From positions 1-64,000 of the forward strand of contig DASYDW010000031.1 in the NCBI GenBank assembly GCA_036499395.1: a stretch of DNA of 64,000 bases, written 5' to 3'. Made by a program: the position numbers and the translations under genes. The notes under the pieces are model-generated. The model made no database searches and was not told the DNA's origin. It saw only the letters and a list, made by a program, of their open reading frames with translations. This document shows, one piece after another, positions 51,293 through 59,555 of the stretch (positions within the stretch are counted from its first letter, which is position 1; each line of letters starts with the position of its first letter). Source of the stretch: Pirellulales bacterium. Lineage in GTDB: Bacteria > Planctomycetota > Planctomycetia > Pirellulales > JACPPG01.

Positions 51293-54200
51293 ATGGAAAT
51301 CGGCCGACTGCATCATTTCCTCGACAACCCCGCTGAGGCCGAGAGCTGGCTGCGGTCGTGGGGCCTGGAGAACTTCGAGCGGGCCCACGCCAACCTGGTC
51401 AGCATGGCCACGGCTGGCATCACGCTCGACTTGTTGGCCGATATCTGCGCTCAGTTGGCTGAGTATATGCCACGGTCGAGCAATCCGGATATGGCGCTCA
51501 ATAACCTGGACCGTTTCGTCCAGGCGTCGCGCAATCCACTTGCCACCGGCTCGCTCTTCGAACGCGACCGCGAAGCCTTGCCTGACCTATTGCAGATCAT
51601 GGCCACGAGCCAGTATCTGAGCGACCTGCTGGTGCTCGATCCCGGCAGCTTCGACCTGTTGCGGATCACCGAGGGGCAGCCCGTCGCGCGTGAGGTGCTG
51701 GTCGAAGAGCTGGCCGCCGAGGTCGCGGCCCTGGACGACGATCACGCCGTGATGACGGCGCTGCGGCGTTATAAACGGCGCGAGACGTTGCGGATCTCCT
51801 ACGGCGACATTATCCGCAATCAGCCGCTGGCCACGGTGACGGCGCAGATCTCTTACCTGGCGGATGCGATCGTGGAAAGCGCGGTCCGCTTCGCGCGCCG
51901 CCGGTTGATCGAAAAGCGCGGCCAGCCACGCGGGCCTGACGGCCGCCCCGCGCGTTTCGTGGCGCTGGCGATGGGCAAGCTGGGCGGCGTCGAGCTGAAT
52001 TATTCGAGCGACATCGATCTGATTTTCCTATACGACGTCGACGGTAAGACCGACGGCTCCCGCGCGCAAGATAACGTCGAATTCTTCGATCGCCTGGTGC
52101 GCGACGTCGTGCGATTGTTGACCGAAACCACGGAGTTGGGTTCCCCCTATCGCGTGGATCTGCGGCTGCGTCCATTGGGTGAGCGCGGTCCGCTCGTGCA
52201 AAGTATCGAGCAAGCAACGCACTATTACGACGTGCTGGGGCGCACCTGGGAGCGGCAGGCGTACGTCAAGGCACGGGCCGTGGCCGGCGACCTCGACCTC
52301 GGTGAAGAATTCCTCCGCTACCTCGAACCGTGGATCTATCGCCGCTACCTGGCCCTGGCCGATATCACGGGCATCAAGGCGCTGAAGCGGCGCATCGAGC
52401 ATCGCACGCTGTCGCACGGCAAAGACGCCGCGGACGTGAAGACCGGTCAGGGGGGCATCCGCGACATCGAGTTCGTCATCCAATTCCTGCAACTGCTCAA
52501 CGGCGCCGATATGCCGCAACTGCGCACCGGCAACACGTTGAAAGCGATCGCGCAGCTCGAAACCTCGGGCTGCCTGACGCATCAGGAACGTTCATTGTTG
52601 GAAGAGAACTACAACTTCCTGCGCAAGATCGAGCATCGGCTGCAGATCATGTTCGATCTGCAAACGCACAGTATGCCAACCGACACGCGCGAGCTGCGGC
52701 GGCTGGCGATTCGTATGGGCTACACGGATCAAAAGGGCAAAACCGCTCTGGCCGCTTTCGAAAACGACTATCGCACCAAGACGGCGCTGAATCGCAAGAT
52801 TCTCGATCACCTGCTGCACGATGCCTTCGGCGATGATGCCGAGACCGAGCCCGAGGTGGACCTGGTCCTTGATCCCGATCCTCCTGAAGAGCAGATCGAA
52901 AGCGTGCTGGGGCGTTATCCGTTCCGCGATGTGCAATTGGCGTATCGGAATCTGCAAGCGCTCTCGACCGAGAAGATTCGTTTTTTGTCGACACGCCGCT
53001 GCCGGCATTTCCTGGCGTCGATTGCGCCGCGATTGTTGAAGGCGATCGCCGCCACGCCCGACCCCGATTCGACGCTGACGAACTTGGAAAAGGTCAGCGA
53101 CTCGTTGGGCGGCAAAGGGGTGCTGTGGGAGCTGTTCAGCTTCAATCCGCCGTCGATGACCCTGTACGTCGAGATCTGCTCGTTCAGCGAATTGCTGTCC
53201 GGCATGTTGATCAGCAACCCGGGCATGATCGACGAACTGATGGACAGCCTGGTGCTGAACAAGTTCCCCTCGCGCGACGACCTGGGCACGATGTTGGCCG
53301 ACCTGAGCCGCGGGGCCGAGGATCTCGACCCGATCCTGCACAGCTTCAAAAACACGCAGCAACTCTACGTCGGCGTGCGCAACATCCTGGCCAAGGAAGA
53401 TATTCAATCGACGCTGCTGGCGCTGACGAACATTGCCGAAGTCTGCCTGGAGCGCATCGCGCTCGTGGAATATGAGAAACTGACCGCCAAGCTCGGCACG
53501 CCCACGGTCGGCGAAGGCGCGCGGGCCGGCGAGCCGTGCGCTTGGACGATCCTGGGCATGGGCAAGCTCGGCGGACGCGAGCTGAACTTCCACAGCGACT
53601 TGGACGTGGTCTTCCTCTACGAAGCCGATGGCGCGACAGCGCACGCGCGCCGCCGCCAGGCCGAAACCACGAATAATCAGCATTTCTTCAGCGAGCTTGG
53701 TCAGCGGATTATCAAGATCGCCAATCGGTTGAGCCCCTACGGCCGGCTGTACGAAGTCGATCCCCGGCTGCGGCCCACCGGGCGCTCGGGTGCGCTGGCG
53801 ACCAGCTTCGCCGAGTTCTCGCGCTACTTCGCCGAAGGGGAAGGACAGCTCTGGGAGCGGCAAGCGCTGACCAAGGCGCGGCCGGTCTTCGGCACCGGCG
53901 ACGCTGCTGTGCAGGCCTCGGATCTGGTGCTGCACGCCGCTTACGATCAGCCGTGGCAACCGCAATTCGCGCGCGACATTCACGCGATGCGGCTGCGATT
54001 GGAAGAAGGGGCACCCCCTTGGAACTTGAAGCGCGGCAAAGGGGGCATCGTTGACATCGAGTTCTCGGTCCAGCTCCTGCAACTGGCCCACGGCCGCCGA
54101 CATCCCAGCCTGCGCGTCGCCAACACGCTCGATGCGTTGGCTGCGCTACGTGCGGCGGGAGTGCTAGCCGCGAAAGACGCCGATTTCCTTTCGGCCAGTT

Positions 54201-54406
54201 ACCGCTATCTTCGCAGCGTCGAAGGGGGATTGCGGCTGATGAATTCGCGCGCCCGCAACACGCTGCCTCAAGAACCGCTCGACCTGGCCAAACTCGCCAA
54301 GCGCCAAGGGGCTGCCGATCCTCAAGCCCTGCTCGACCAATGCGGCCACTACATGGCAGGCAACCGCGACTGCTTCGAACGCGTAGTCGCGGCCGCGGGC
54401 AAGTAA
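51293..54406 (+). CDS. glnE: Bifunctional glutamine-synthetase adenylyltransferase/deadenylase
   Basis: This 1037-aa protein regulates glutamine synthetase by attaching and removing AMP in response to nitrogen status. It has two GlnE nucleotidyltransferase domains, each with MGKLGG (M227 and M756) followed by SDIDLIFLY and SDLDVVFLY; the first is the deadenylating and the second the adenylylating half by analogy with E. coli. Helical linker domains follow each (for example GQGGIRDIEFVIQ and GKGGIVDIEFSVQ). It is probably co-transcribed with miaB, 43 bases upstream. A long antisense frame over the middle is a codon artefact. Confidence 0.95.
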   Translation: MEIGRLHHFLDNPAEAESWLRSWGLENFERAHANLVSMATAGITLDLLADICAQLAEYMPRSSNPDMALNNLDRFVQASRNPLATGSLFERDREALPDLLQIMATSQYLSDLLVLDPGSFDLLRITEGQPVAREVLVEELAAEVAALDDDHAVMTALRRYKRRETLRISYGDIIRNQPLATVTAQISYLADAIVESAVRFARRRLIEKRGQPRGPDGRPARFVALAMGKLGGVELNYSSDIDLIFLYDVDGKTDGSRAQDNVEFFDRLVRDVVRLLTETTELGSPYRVDLRLRPLGERGPLVQSIEQATHYYDVLGRTWERQAYVKARAVAGDLDLGEEFLRYLEPWIYRRYLALADITGIKALKRRIEHRTLSHGKDAADVKTGQGGIRDIEFVIQFLQLLNGADMPQLRTGNTLKAIAQLETSGCLTHQERSLLEENYNFLRKIEHRLQIMFDLQTHSMPTDTRELRRLAIRMGYTDQKGKTALAAFENDYRTKTALNRKILDHLLHDAFGDDAETEPEVDLVLDPDPPEEQIESVLGRYPFRDVQLAYRNLQALSTEKIRFLSTRRCRHFLASIAPRLLKAIAATPDPDSTLTNLEKVSDSLGGKGVLWELFSFNPPSMTLYVEICSFSELLSGMLISNPGMIDELMDSLVLNKFPSRDDLGTMLADLSRGAEDLDPILHSFKNTQQLYVGVRNILAKEDIQSTLLALTNIAEVCLERIALVEYEKLTAKLGTPTVGEGARAGEPCAWTILGMGKLGGRELNFHSDLDVVFLYEADGATAHARRRQAETTNNQHFFSELGQRIIKIANRLSPYGRLYEVDPRLRPTGRSGALATSFAEFSRYFAEGEGQLWERQALTKARPVFGTGDAAVQASDLVLHAAYDQPWQPQFARDIHAMRLRLEEGAPPWNLKRGKGGIVDIEFSVQLLQLAHGRRHPSLRVANTLDALAALRAAGVLAAKDADFLSASYRYLRSVEGGLRLMNSRARNTLPQEPLDLAKLAKRQGAADPQALLDQCGHYMAGNRDCFERVVAAAGK

Positions 54407-54460
54407 TCGCAGAGCTTGCAACTCGCAGCCATAGTGCAAGGTGCGATCCCTAGTGCAATA

Positions 54461-54566
54461 ACCCCTCTCCCTTTGGGAGAGGGCCGGGCGAGGGCGAATT
54501 GCACAATGATCATCAACTCGCACTGGCACCCACTCACCTAACCTCTCCCCCACGGGGGGAGAGGGA
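54461..54566. repeat. Inverted pair of CCCTCTCCC REP copies
   Basis: ACCCCTCTCCCTTTGGGAGA with tail GGGCCGGGCGAGGG at 54461-54497 is followed by an inverted, slightly altered copy (hairpin CCTCTCCCCCACGGGGGGAG) at 54529-54566. Both belong to the family seen at 7119 and 61621. Confidence 0.75.
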
Positions 54567-54573
54567 TTTGCAA

Positions 54574-54598
54574 CACCAGCCCGACGCGCGAGCGAGGG
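54574..54598 (+). repeat. CACCAGCCCG repeat, copy 3
   Basis: CACCAGCCCGACGCGCGAGC is followed by GAGGG. This is the closest copy to the common planctomycete form CAC(C/T)AGCCCGACGCGC-x-AGCGAGGG. Confidence 0.65.
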
Positions 54599-54775
54599 TT
54601 GCGTACTCGGCGCCAATGGTCTTCATGGCCGGCCAATTCTGCGCGCTGACAACGCATCGTCGATTTTCTATGATCGACCGTCGCGCGGCGATGAAGAAGC
54701 TGCGCGCGGTCACATCACGATGTGATTGCGGTATCTAGAGGAGCTTGGCCCAGAACCGGGGCCCGGTATCCAAAG

Positions 54776-54828
54776 AGCCCGCTACTTGAGAGCGCTTGAA
54801 GGGCGCTCGCGAGTAGCGGGCTTTTTTT
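54776..54828 (+). terminator. Rho-independent terminator
   Basis: AGCCCGCTACT (54776-54786) pairs with AGTAGCGGGCT (54812-54822) and the inner arms GAGCGC/GCGCTC extend the hairpin. A T-run to 54828 follows. It separates the glnE region from the toxin gene. Confidence 0.88.
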
Positions 54829-54892
54829 GTTGGCCGCGCGCCTGGGTTGCGGCTGTCGCGGCGCCCCAAATTCAACAGCGAGGACAAGAAGC

Positions 54893-56383
54893 ATGCCTCA
54901 AGAAACGCCGAAGTGGTTGCGCGCGGATCACAAAAACGGCGACGGCCGATCGCTACTAAGCGAGGGAGAACGCTTCGCCCAGATTCTACTAGGCCGAACC
55001 GACGATCGGCCGACAGCGTGGTTCCTCGAGCGCAAGCCCAGCGAGCGAGAAACGCTGGAATTTCTGGCCAGGTTCTCCACGGAACACAGAGCGCAGCTCG
55101 AGCGACTGAATCGACTCGAAGCTGAAGCCGCGCGTCGACAGGGCCAATCTCGATGCGATGCGTTTGGGATGCCAATCGCGGAATGGAACGAAGGGGACCA
55201 TCCACGCACGGGAACTGCGCCGAATCCCGGTTGGTTCGCGTCGAAGGGTGGCGGAACAGGCGGAGCGGCGGCGAGGCATGGCAATGGCATGTTCAACGTC
55301 AAGGACGATCGGTCGCAAACCAAGATTGAGCAAGCTAGTGGAAAGAACTGGCACGGCGACACTGTCCTTGGCATTTTGAGCACTGTTCAACCCGACGTCA
55401 TACCGTTCATAAAAAAGCATGTCACGCTCGCTCGCAATTCGAGCGGTGAAAGAACGGCTTCGACCGTCGTTCGCAGTGGCGAGGCTGGCCCCGAGGCCAC
55501 GGATATATCCGATGCCACGGCGAATGAACACGGACATCTGATTGCGCACTTTCATGTTCCCGATGACTGGGACGACTTACAAGTTGCGCAATACATCCTC
55601 GAACAACTGGCCGACCATTCCGACGTCTATCGTATGGTCTCGCAATGGGCACAAGGCAATCCAAAAATCCTGGAAAGCCTCCGCCAGCAGCGCTTTCGGC
55701 AGGGACTTAAGGACGTAAAAGCCCTAGTCGAAGGCTACTACACAGCGCTAGCCGGGCTCGCGCCTGGAGGTGGCGCTGTTGTGGCGACGTGGGACATTCG
55801 ACAGGGGAATTACCTCGGCGCCGCGCTCGGCATGGCGTTTTCGCTTCCTCTGGGGAGGATCCTCAAGGCCGGTGTTGAATCGACCGGCACGATTGCCATT
55901 CGCGCCGGCGACAAGCTGATCGCCGCGATTCCGGTCAAGGCGATCAAATTCATCGAGAAGATGCCGGTCGACCAGCGTCGATTATTGAATGCGCACCTAC
56001 GTGAAGCTAAATCCGCCGACGAAGCTGCGGCCATTGTAACCAAGTTCATTGGCGGGACATTCCACAAGCATCATCCGCTGCCGAGATTTCTGGGAGGTGA
56101 CTTGAAACAACTATTGTCAACCATCCCCAAGGCTGTCCATGATGAATTCCACGCGGAACTGCGCCACGAGTTGCGTGCTTCAGGCTTTAAACTTCCGATT
56201 GGCTCAGTGAGAGGCAGCGCCGCGAAATGGAAGGCGTTATTCGCAAGTACGCCGGGGTCCCAGGGAAGGGCGTTTGACGCGGTAATACGTACGTCGCAAC
56301 GCATCGACAAGCGGCATAAGACCAGCATCACGAAAGCGGTTTTAAAGAATCTAACGGACGAGAACGCCGCCTTCTTCCCATGA
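54893..56383 (+). CDS. Polymorphic toxin with C-terminal HNH/Endo-VII-like nuclease tip
   Basis: From ATG 54893 (GAGGA upstream) this is 496 aa. The first 280 residues are hydrophilic without recognised domains. Residues about 285-345 include a glycine-rich hydrophobic segment (ALAGLAPGGGAVVATWDI) of the pretoxin type. From F390 the sequence FHKHHPLPRFLGG with a downstream H-D-E-F-H helix matches the HH-x-x-P-x-x-x-x-G-G pattern of HNH/Endo VII toxin tips (SHH, AHH-like groups). No signal peptide, PAAR or RHS repeats are seen, so the delivery route is unknown. It overlaps its candidate immunity gene by four bases. The nuclease call is from motif only. Confidence 0.7.
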   Translation: MPQETPKWLRADHKNGDGRSLLSEGERFAQILLGRTDDRPTAWFLERKPSERETLEFLARFSTEHRAQLERLNRLEAEAARRQGQSRCDAFGMPIAEWNEGDHPRTGTAPNPGWFASKGGGTGGAAARHGNGMFNVKDDRSQTKIEQASGKNWHGDTVLGILSTVQPDVIPFIKKHVTLARNSSGERTASTVVRSGEAGPEATDISDATANEHGHLIAHFHVPDDWDDLQVAQYILEQLADHSDVYRMVSQWAQGNPKILESLRQQRFRQGLKDVKALVEGYYTALAGLAPGGGAVVATWDIRQGNYLGAALGMAFSLPLGRILKAGVESTGTIAIRAGDKLIAAIPVKAIKFIEKMPVDQRRLLNAHLREAKSADEAAAIVTKFIGGTFHKHHPLPRFLGGDLKQLLSTIPKAVHDEFHAELRHELRASGFKLPIGSVRGSAAKWKALFASTPGSQGRAFDAVIRTSQRIDKRHKTSITKAVLKNLTDENAAFFP

Positions 56384-56994
56384 TCATGTCGACACCCTTC
56401 TACCACATACACTCTGGAACCATGTCGCCTTGTTCGTTGATGCGCGAAGCCAAAGCGGAAGCAAAGTCCTGGATGTGCGGCAGTTGCTTGACGCCCCAAG
56501 CCCATGTGAAGGCCGTAAATGTGTGGTTACAAGAACGAGTGCCGCCCAACAAACCCCTCAATTTCGTATATAGCTGCTCCGTTCCACTGATTCACAGAGA
56601 TCTTCTACAGCTGTTTGGGGCAGATAACATCTCACGAGATCTTTACTTGGGGCGAGTGTTTGGGGAGCGGGAGAATGAACTATCCGATTGGGTAACTGCC
56701 CGCGGCCGACGACAAATCATCGTTCGAGGCGACCGCGATGCTTCTTTTCGGCTGTGCCCAGCATGCGGTCGTGTCCTCTACTTCGGCACTGGCAAGCGGT
56801 ACCTCTATCCGGCACCACCGGCCGGCGCCCAGATCTTCGAGAGCGATTACAACGGTTTCATCGTAACCGCCGAAATCTATGAACGAGTGAAGGCCGCGCA
56901 GTTTCGCAAGTTGCGCGTCGAAGAACTCGCCGTCGTCGATGTTCCGCTCGATGGTCTGGGAGTCCTGCCCACCGATCAAGCAAATCGTCGATAG
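56380..56994 (+). CDS. Candidate immunity protein with two CXXC motifs
   Basis: ATG 56380 overlaps the toxin TGA (ATGA), the usual arrangement for toxin-immunity pairs. The 204-aa product has C33-x-x-C36 (MCGSC) and C126-x-x-C129-G (CPACG), fitting the double-CXXCG family (gmx_para_CXXCG) known from Myxococcus immunity proteins of SitA-type toxins. The C-terminus (VDVPLDGLGVLP) also fits. There is no signal peptide. It is inferred to bind and neutralise the upstream nuclease tip. If the family assignment is wrong, the gene is still an immunity candidate by position. Confidence 0.65.
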   Translation: MIMSTPFYHIHSGTMSPCSLMREAKAEAKSWMCGSCLTPQAHVKAVNVWLQERVPPNKPLNFVYSCSVPLIHRDLLQLFGADNISRDLYLGRVFGERENELSDWVTARGRRQIIVRGDRDASFRLCPACGRVLYFGTGKRYLYPAPPAGAQIFESDYNGFIVTAEIYERVKAAQFRKLRVEELAVVDVPLDGLGVLPTDQANRR

Positions 56995-57135
56995 TTGTTC
57001 CGGCGCGTCGAGTGGAATGCCCGACCTGGCAGCGCGGGAATAAAATCAGCCGCGCAGGCGAAGGCGGAATTGAAAGCGGATTTGGAGCGGGCTTCACAAA
57101 AGCAGCAGCCTACGGTTCGTCGGTATGGAATCTGA
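56995..57135 (+). pseudogene. Possible orphan toxin C-terminal tip
   Basis: In the same frame as the CXXCG gene, coding-like sequence continues after its TAG without another stop: 46 codons (LFRRVEWNARPGSAGIKSAA then K/A/E-rich helix ending TVRRYGI) to TGA at 57133-57135. It overlaps the start of the SUKH gene by 11 bases, as a toxin would overlap its immunity gene. It has no good start of its own (TTG at 56995). It looks like a displaced toxin-tip remnant of an earlier or alternative cassette. Confidence 0.45.
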
Positions 57136-58012
57136 TCGTCGCGAGCAGTTTGTCCAAGCCTTTCCCATTCTTGCGTTATTACAAGGCTCAGAGGATCCGC
57201 CGCTGGATCGGGAAGCAATTGAGGAGCTCGAACTCGTGCTGGGCGTCCACCTGCCGGCCGACTATATCGACTTTCTACTGGCATTCAACGGCGGCTACTT
57301 TCGTCCAGACGTCCGATTTGACTTGGCCTCTGCGAACTTTATCGACGGCGCCATGATTACGGGGTTCTCCGGCGAGCCGGGCGATGGCGCAAACGGACTC
57401 GGTGCTCACTCGAAGCTGTTTCGGGATCGGTTACCTGAAGGGCATCTCGCGATTGCCGACGGGCCGGGCCAGGATCTTCTGACGCTAAAGTTCGACAGCC
57501 CTCGAGATTTTGCAGGCGTGTGGTACTGGGACAGCACTGCCTTCTGGATATCTGAGGATCGGCAAAGCATGTTTTGGGTAGCTGATACATTTCACGATTT
57601 TCTGAGAGTCTTGGAACCCGACCTCGAAGAGTTTGATTCGCTCACGGAGACGATCCCGATCTTCCAGACCATCGAGCGAAATAACAGCCATACAGTTCAC
57701 GAGTTCCTTGCCAAAGGAGGATCCATTGAAACCCGCAACGAGCGTGGCTTGACATTACTTGCTGCAGCGGCCAATCACGGGTATCCGCGAATCGTGAAGT
57801 TGCTGCTGGAGCACTCGGCTGACCCCAACGCGCGCGATCACGAAGGCAAGACCCCACTGCATCATGCCGCGCAAATCTCACTCGACTGCGTCAAGCTGCT
57901 ACTCGCCGCCGGCAGTGACATCACCGCACGCGACAACGACGGGCACGGCGTAATCGGTAACTGGTACTACCGCGCCGACAAATTCCTGCGCGATCATGGA
58001 GCGGTAGAGTAA
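57125..58012 (+). CDS. SUKH (SMI1/KNR4) immunity protein fused to ankyrin repeats
   Basis: This 295-aa protein has an N-terminal SUKH-1 domain (residues 20-165): IEELELVLGVHLPADYIDFLLAFNGGYF is its typical start, and the region ends in FWVADTFHDFLRVL. Three or so ankyrin repeats follow (about 185-290; GLTLLAAAANHGYPRIVKLL, GKTPLHHAAQISLDCVKLL and similar). SUKH proteins are widespread immunity proteins of polymorphic toxins, and ankyrin-containing ones are also known. It is probably immunity to the toxin whose tip remains at 56995-57135, or a second guard against related toxins. ATG 57125 lacks a clear ribosome site. Confidence 0.8.
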   Translation: MESDRREQFVQAFPILALLQGSEDPPLDREAIEELELVLGVHLPADYIDFLLAFNGGYFRPDVRFDLASANFIDGAMITGFSGEPGDGANGLGAHSKLFRDRLPEGHLAIADGPGQDLLTLKFDSPRDFAGVWYWDSTAFWISEDRQSMFWVADTFHDFLRVLEPDLEEFDSLTETIPIFQTIERNNSHTVHEFLAKGGSIETRNERGLTLLAAAANHGYPRIVKLLLEHSADPNARDHEGKTPLHHAAQISLDCVKLLLAAGSDITARDNDGHGVIGNWYYRADKFLRDHGAVE

Positions 58013-58140
58013 AGAGTTTCGTGGCACTCACCGATCAGAATTCGCCGATTCGCTCCCCTAAGCGAATGGGAGGCGATCACCTAGGCCTCAGAATCGCGTC
58101 TGTTACGTGGAGCGTTGGGATTGCGCCTTGTCACAATTCG

Positions 58141-59439
58141 CTACTTGCTAACCCCTTCCCGGCAGGGCTTTCTATTCTCGTAGAGTTCTAGCCGTTTACG
58201 ACCGCCCCGTTTGGCTGATTCCTGCTTTGCCAAATCGATCGCTGCTTGCTGCCATTTGACAGCGTTCTCGAAATCGCTGCATTCAGCGTAAGCAGCGGCA
58301 AGCGTGTCGAGCTTGCCCCAGGCTTTCCACGACGTGAGATCACACGCCTTAGTGGCCATGGAAACGGCCTCGTCGCCATTAAGGAATAGCGGATCGGAGC
58401 AGGTCGATTGCAATCGGGCGATGTGCGTGTATCCTTCCGGCGACTTTGGATCGAGTCTTATCGCGTCCATAAAGTCCTTCATGCCACCGTCGAAGTCGCC
58501 CTTCTCGCGCAAGGCACTTCCTCGCCCAACATACGCTATCGCAAAGCTTGATTCGATAGAAATTGCTTCGGTAAAGTCCTTAATTGCATCATCGAGATTA
58601 CCTTTATCGCACCAACTGAGTCCTCGATTGTAGTACCCCATTGCAGACGTTGGGTGAAGTGCGATCGCTTTAGAATAATCTTCAATGGCCTTATTCAGAT
58701 CGCCTTTGGCATGCCACGCAGTTCCCCGACTAATCAATGCGTCCTCGTACTTTGGATCAAGCTTGATCGCTTGCGAGAAGTCTTCGATAGCCTTGTCGAA
58801 ATCGCCTCGTTGCTTGAATGTATAGCCGCGATTGTAGTATCCCTTCGGATACCACGGATCGAGCTCGATGGCCGTGTTGAAGTCCTTGATTGCGAGGTCT
58901 TGTTGCCCCTTTTCCGCCCTGGCACCACCGCGATTGCCGTACGCCATGAAGTGCTTTGGATTGATTCGAATCGCTGTGGTGTAGCATTCAATGGCTTTGT
59001 CGAATTCCCGCTTCTTTTGCCAAATCAGCCCGAGAGTGTTATGCGCCGACCACGACTCTCCGTCGAGCGTGCAATCCCTGATGGCCTTGTCGAGTTCGCC
59101 CTTAGCAAGCCAGGCACTTCCACGCCATAAATAAGCTAACGAGCTCGGGCTGCGCCGTATCAAGTCTGAATAGTAGTCGAGTGCCTGGTCAACAGTCCGA
59201 ACGTCGCTCGTGTACATCCAGGCACGACCAAGCCACAGCAACTCTCCATCGACCGCTTCAACTATCGCGGGAAATGAAACGAGGTCATTGGTGAGGTCGA
59301 CGTCGCGTTCCTGATCGCCGACGTGTGCCTTGGCACCCTCTTTGTAGAAGACCGCTTGGCCGATCCATGGATCGGCGGCGGTTGCGACCGACACGGTGAT
59401 CAGCAACAGAAAGAATGCGTTGCGAAGGAGCGTTTGCAT
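58141..59439 (-). CDS. Secreted TPR protein
   Basis: From ATG at 59439 on the minus strand this is 432 aa with a signal peptide (residues 1-22, VSVATAADP). At least eight TPR units follow, each with the A-x-x-x-R-G-x-x-x-x-x-K-G-x-x-D-x-A-I-x-D-x-x-x-A-I-x-L-x-P pattern (for example YYNRGYTFKQRGDFDKAIED). It probably forms a periplasmic protein-protein scaffold. The frame extends to 59634 but there is no ribosome site there, while AAGGAG-like sequence precedes 59439. It is separated from pntB by 116 bases. Confidence 0.85.
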   Translation of the reverse strand: MQTLLRNAFFLLLITVSVATAADPWIGQAVFYKEGAKAHVGDQERDVDLTNDLVSFPAIVEAVDGELLWLGRAWMYTSDVRTVDQALDYYSDLIRRSPSSLAYLWRGSAWLAKGELDKAIRDCTLDGESWSAHNTLGLIWQKKREFDKAIECYTTAIRINPKHFMAYGNRGGARAEKGQQDLAIKDFNTAIELDPWYPKGYYNRGYTFKQRGDFDKAIEDFSQAIKLDPKYEDALISRGTAWHAKGDLNKAIEDYSKAIALHPTSAMGYYNRGLSWCDKGNLDDAIKDFTEAISIESSFAIAYVGRGSALREKGDFDGGMKDFMDAIRLDPKSPEGYTHIARLQSTCSDPLFLNGDEAVSMATKACDLTSWKAWGKLDTLAAAYAECSDFENAVKWQQAAIDLAKQESAKRGGRKRLELYENRKPCREGVSK

Positions 59440-59555
59440 GGTACACCACCCTTGGGCATGTACGGGAATAGCGCATCGCAGTCTGATGATGCGCAATTGC
59501 CCAGCTATTCCCCAAGGCTGAAATGCATGCTGTCCGGAAGCGGCGCCGGTGGCCG

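Larger units (their letters stand above)
54407..54892. other. 486-base intergenic region with REP elements and terminator
   Basis: Between glnE and the toxin gene lie an inverted REP pair (54461-54497 and 54529-54566), a CACCAGCCCG repeat (54574-54598), a small palindrome CACATCACGATGTG (near 54711-54724) that could be an operator, and a terminator (54776-54828). No gene is supported: the frame at 54499-54738 is made of repeats. Confidence 0.6.

Noticed and set aside
52592-54103. 503-codon antisense open frame over glnE
   Set aside because: Long antisense frames are common in high-GC codon-biased genes; it has no domain and lies inside a certain gene.
54499-54738. 79-codon frame between glnE and the toxin
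   Set aside because: Built from the REP hairpin and CACCAGCCCG repeat; not a gene.
54893-56383. RHS or filamentous-hemagglutinin-type toxin
   Set aside because: No YD repeats, RHS core, hemagglutinin repeats or signal peptide; only the C-terminal nuclease-like tip is recognisable.
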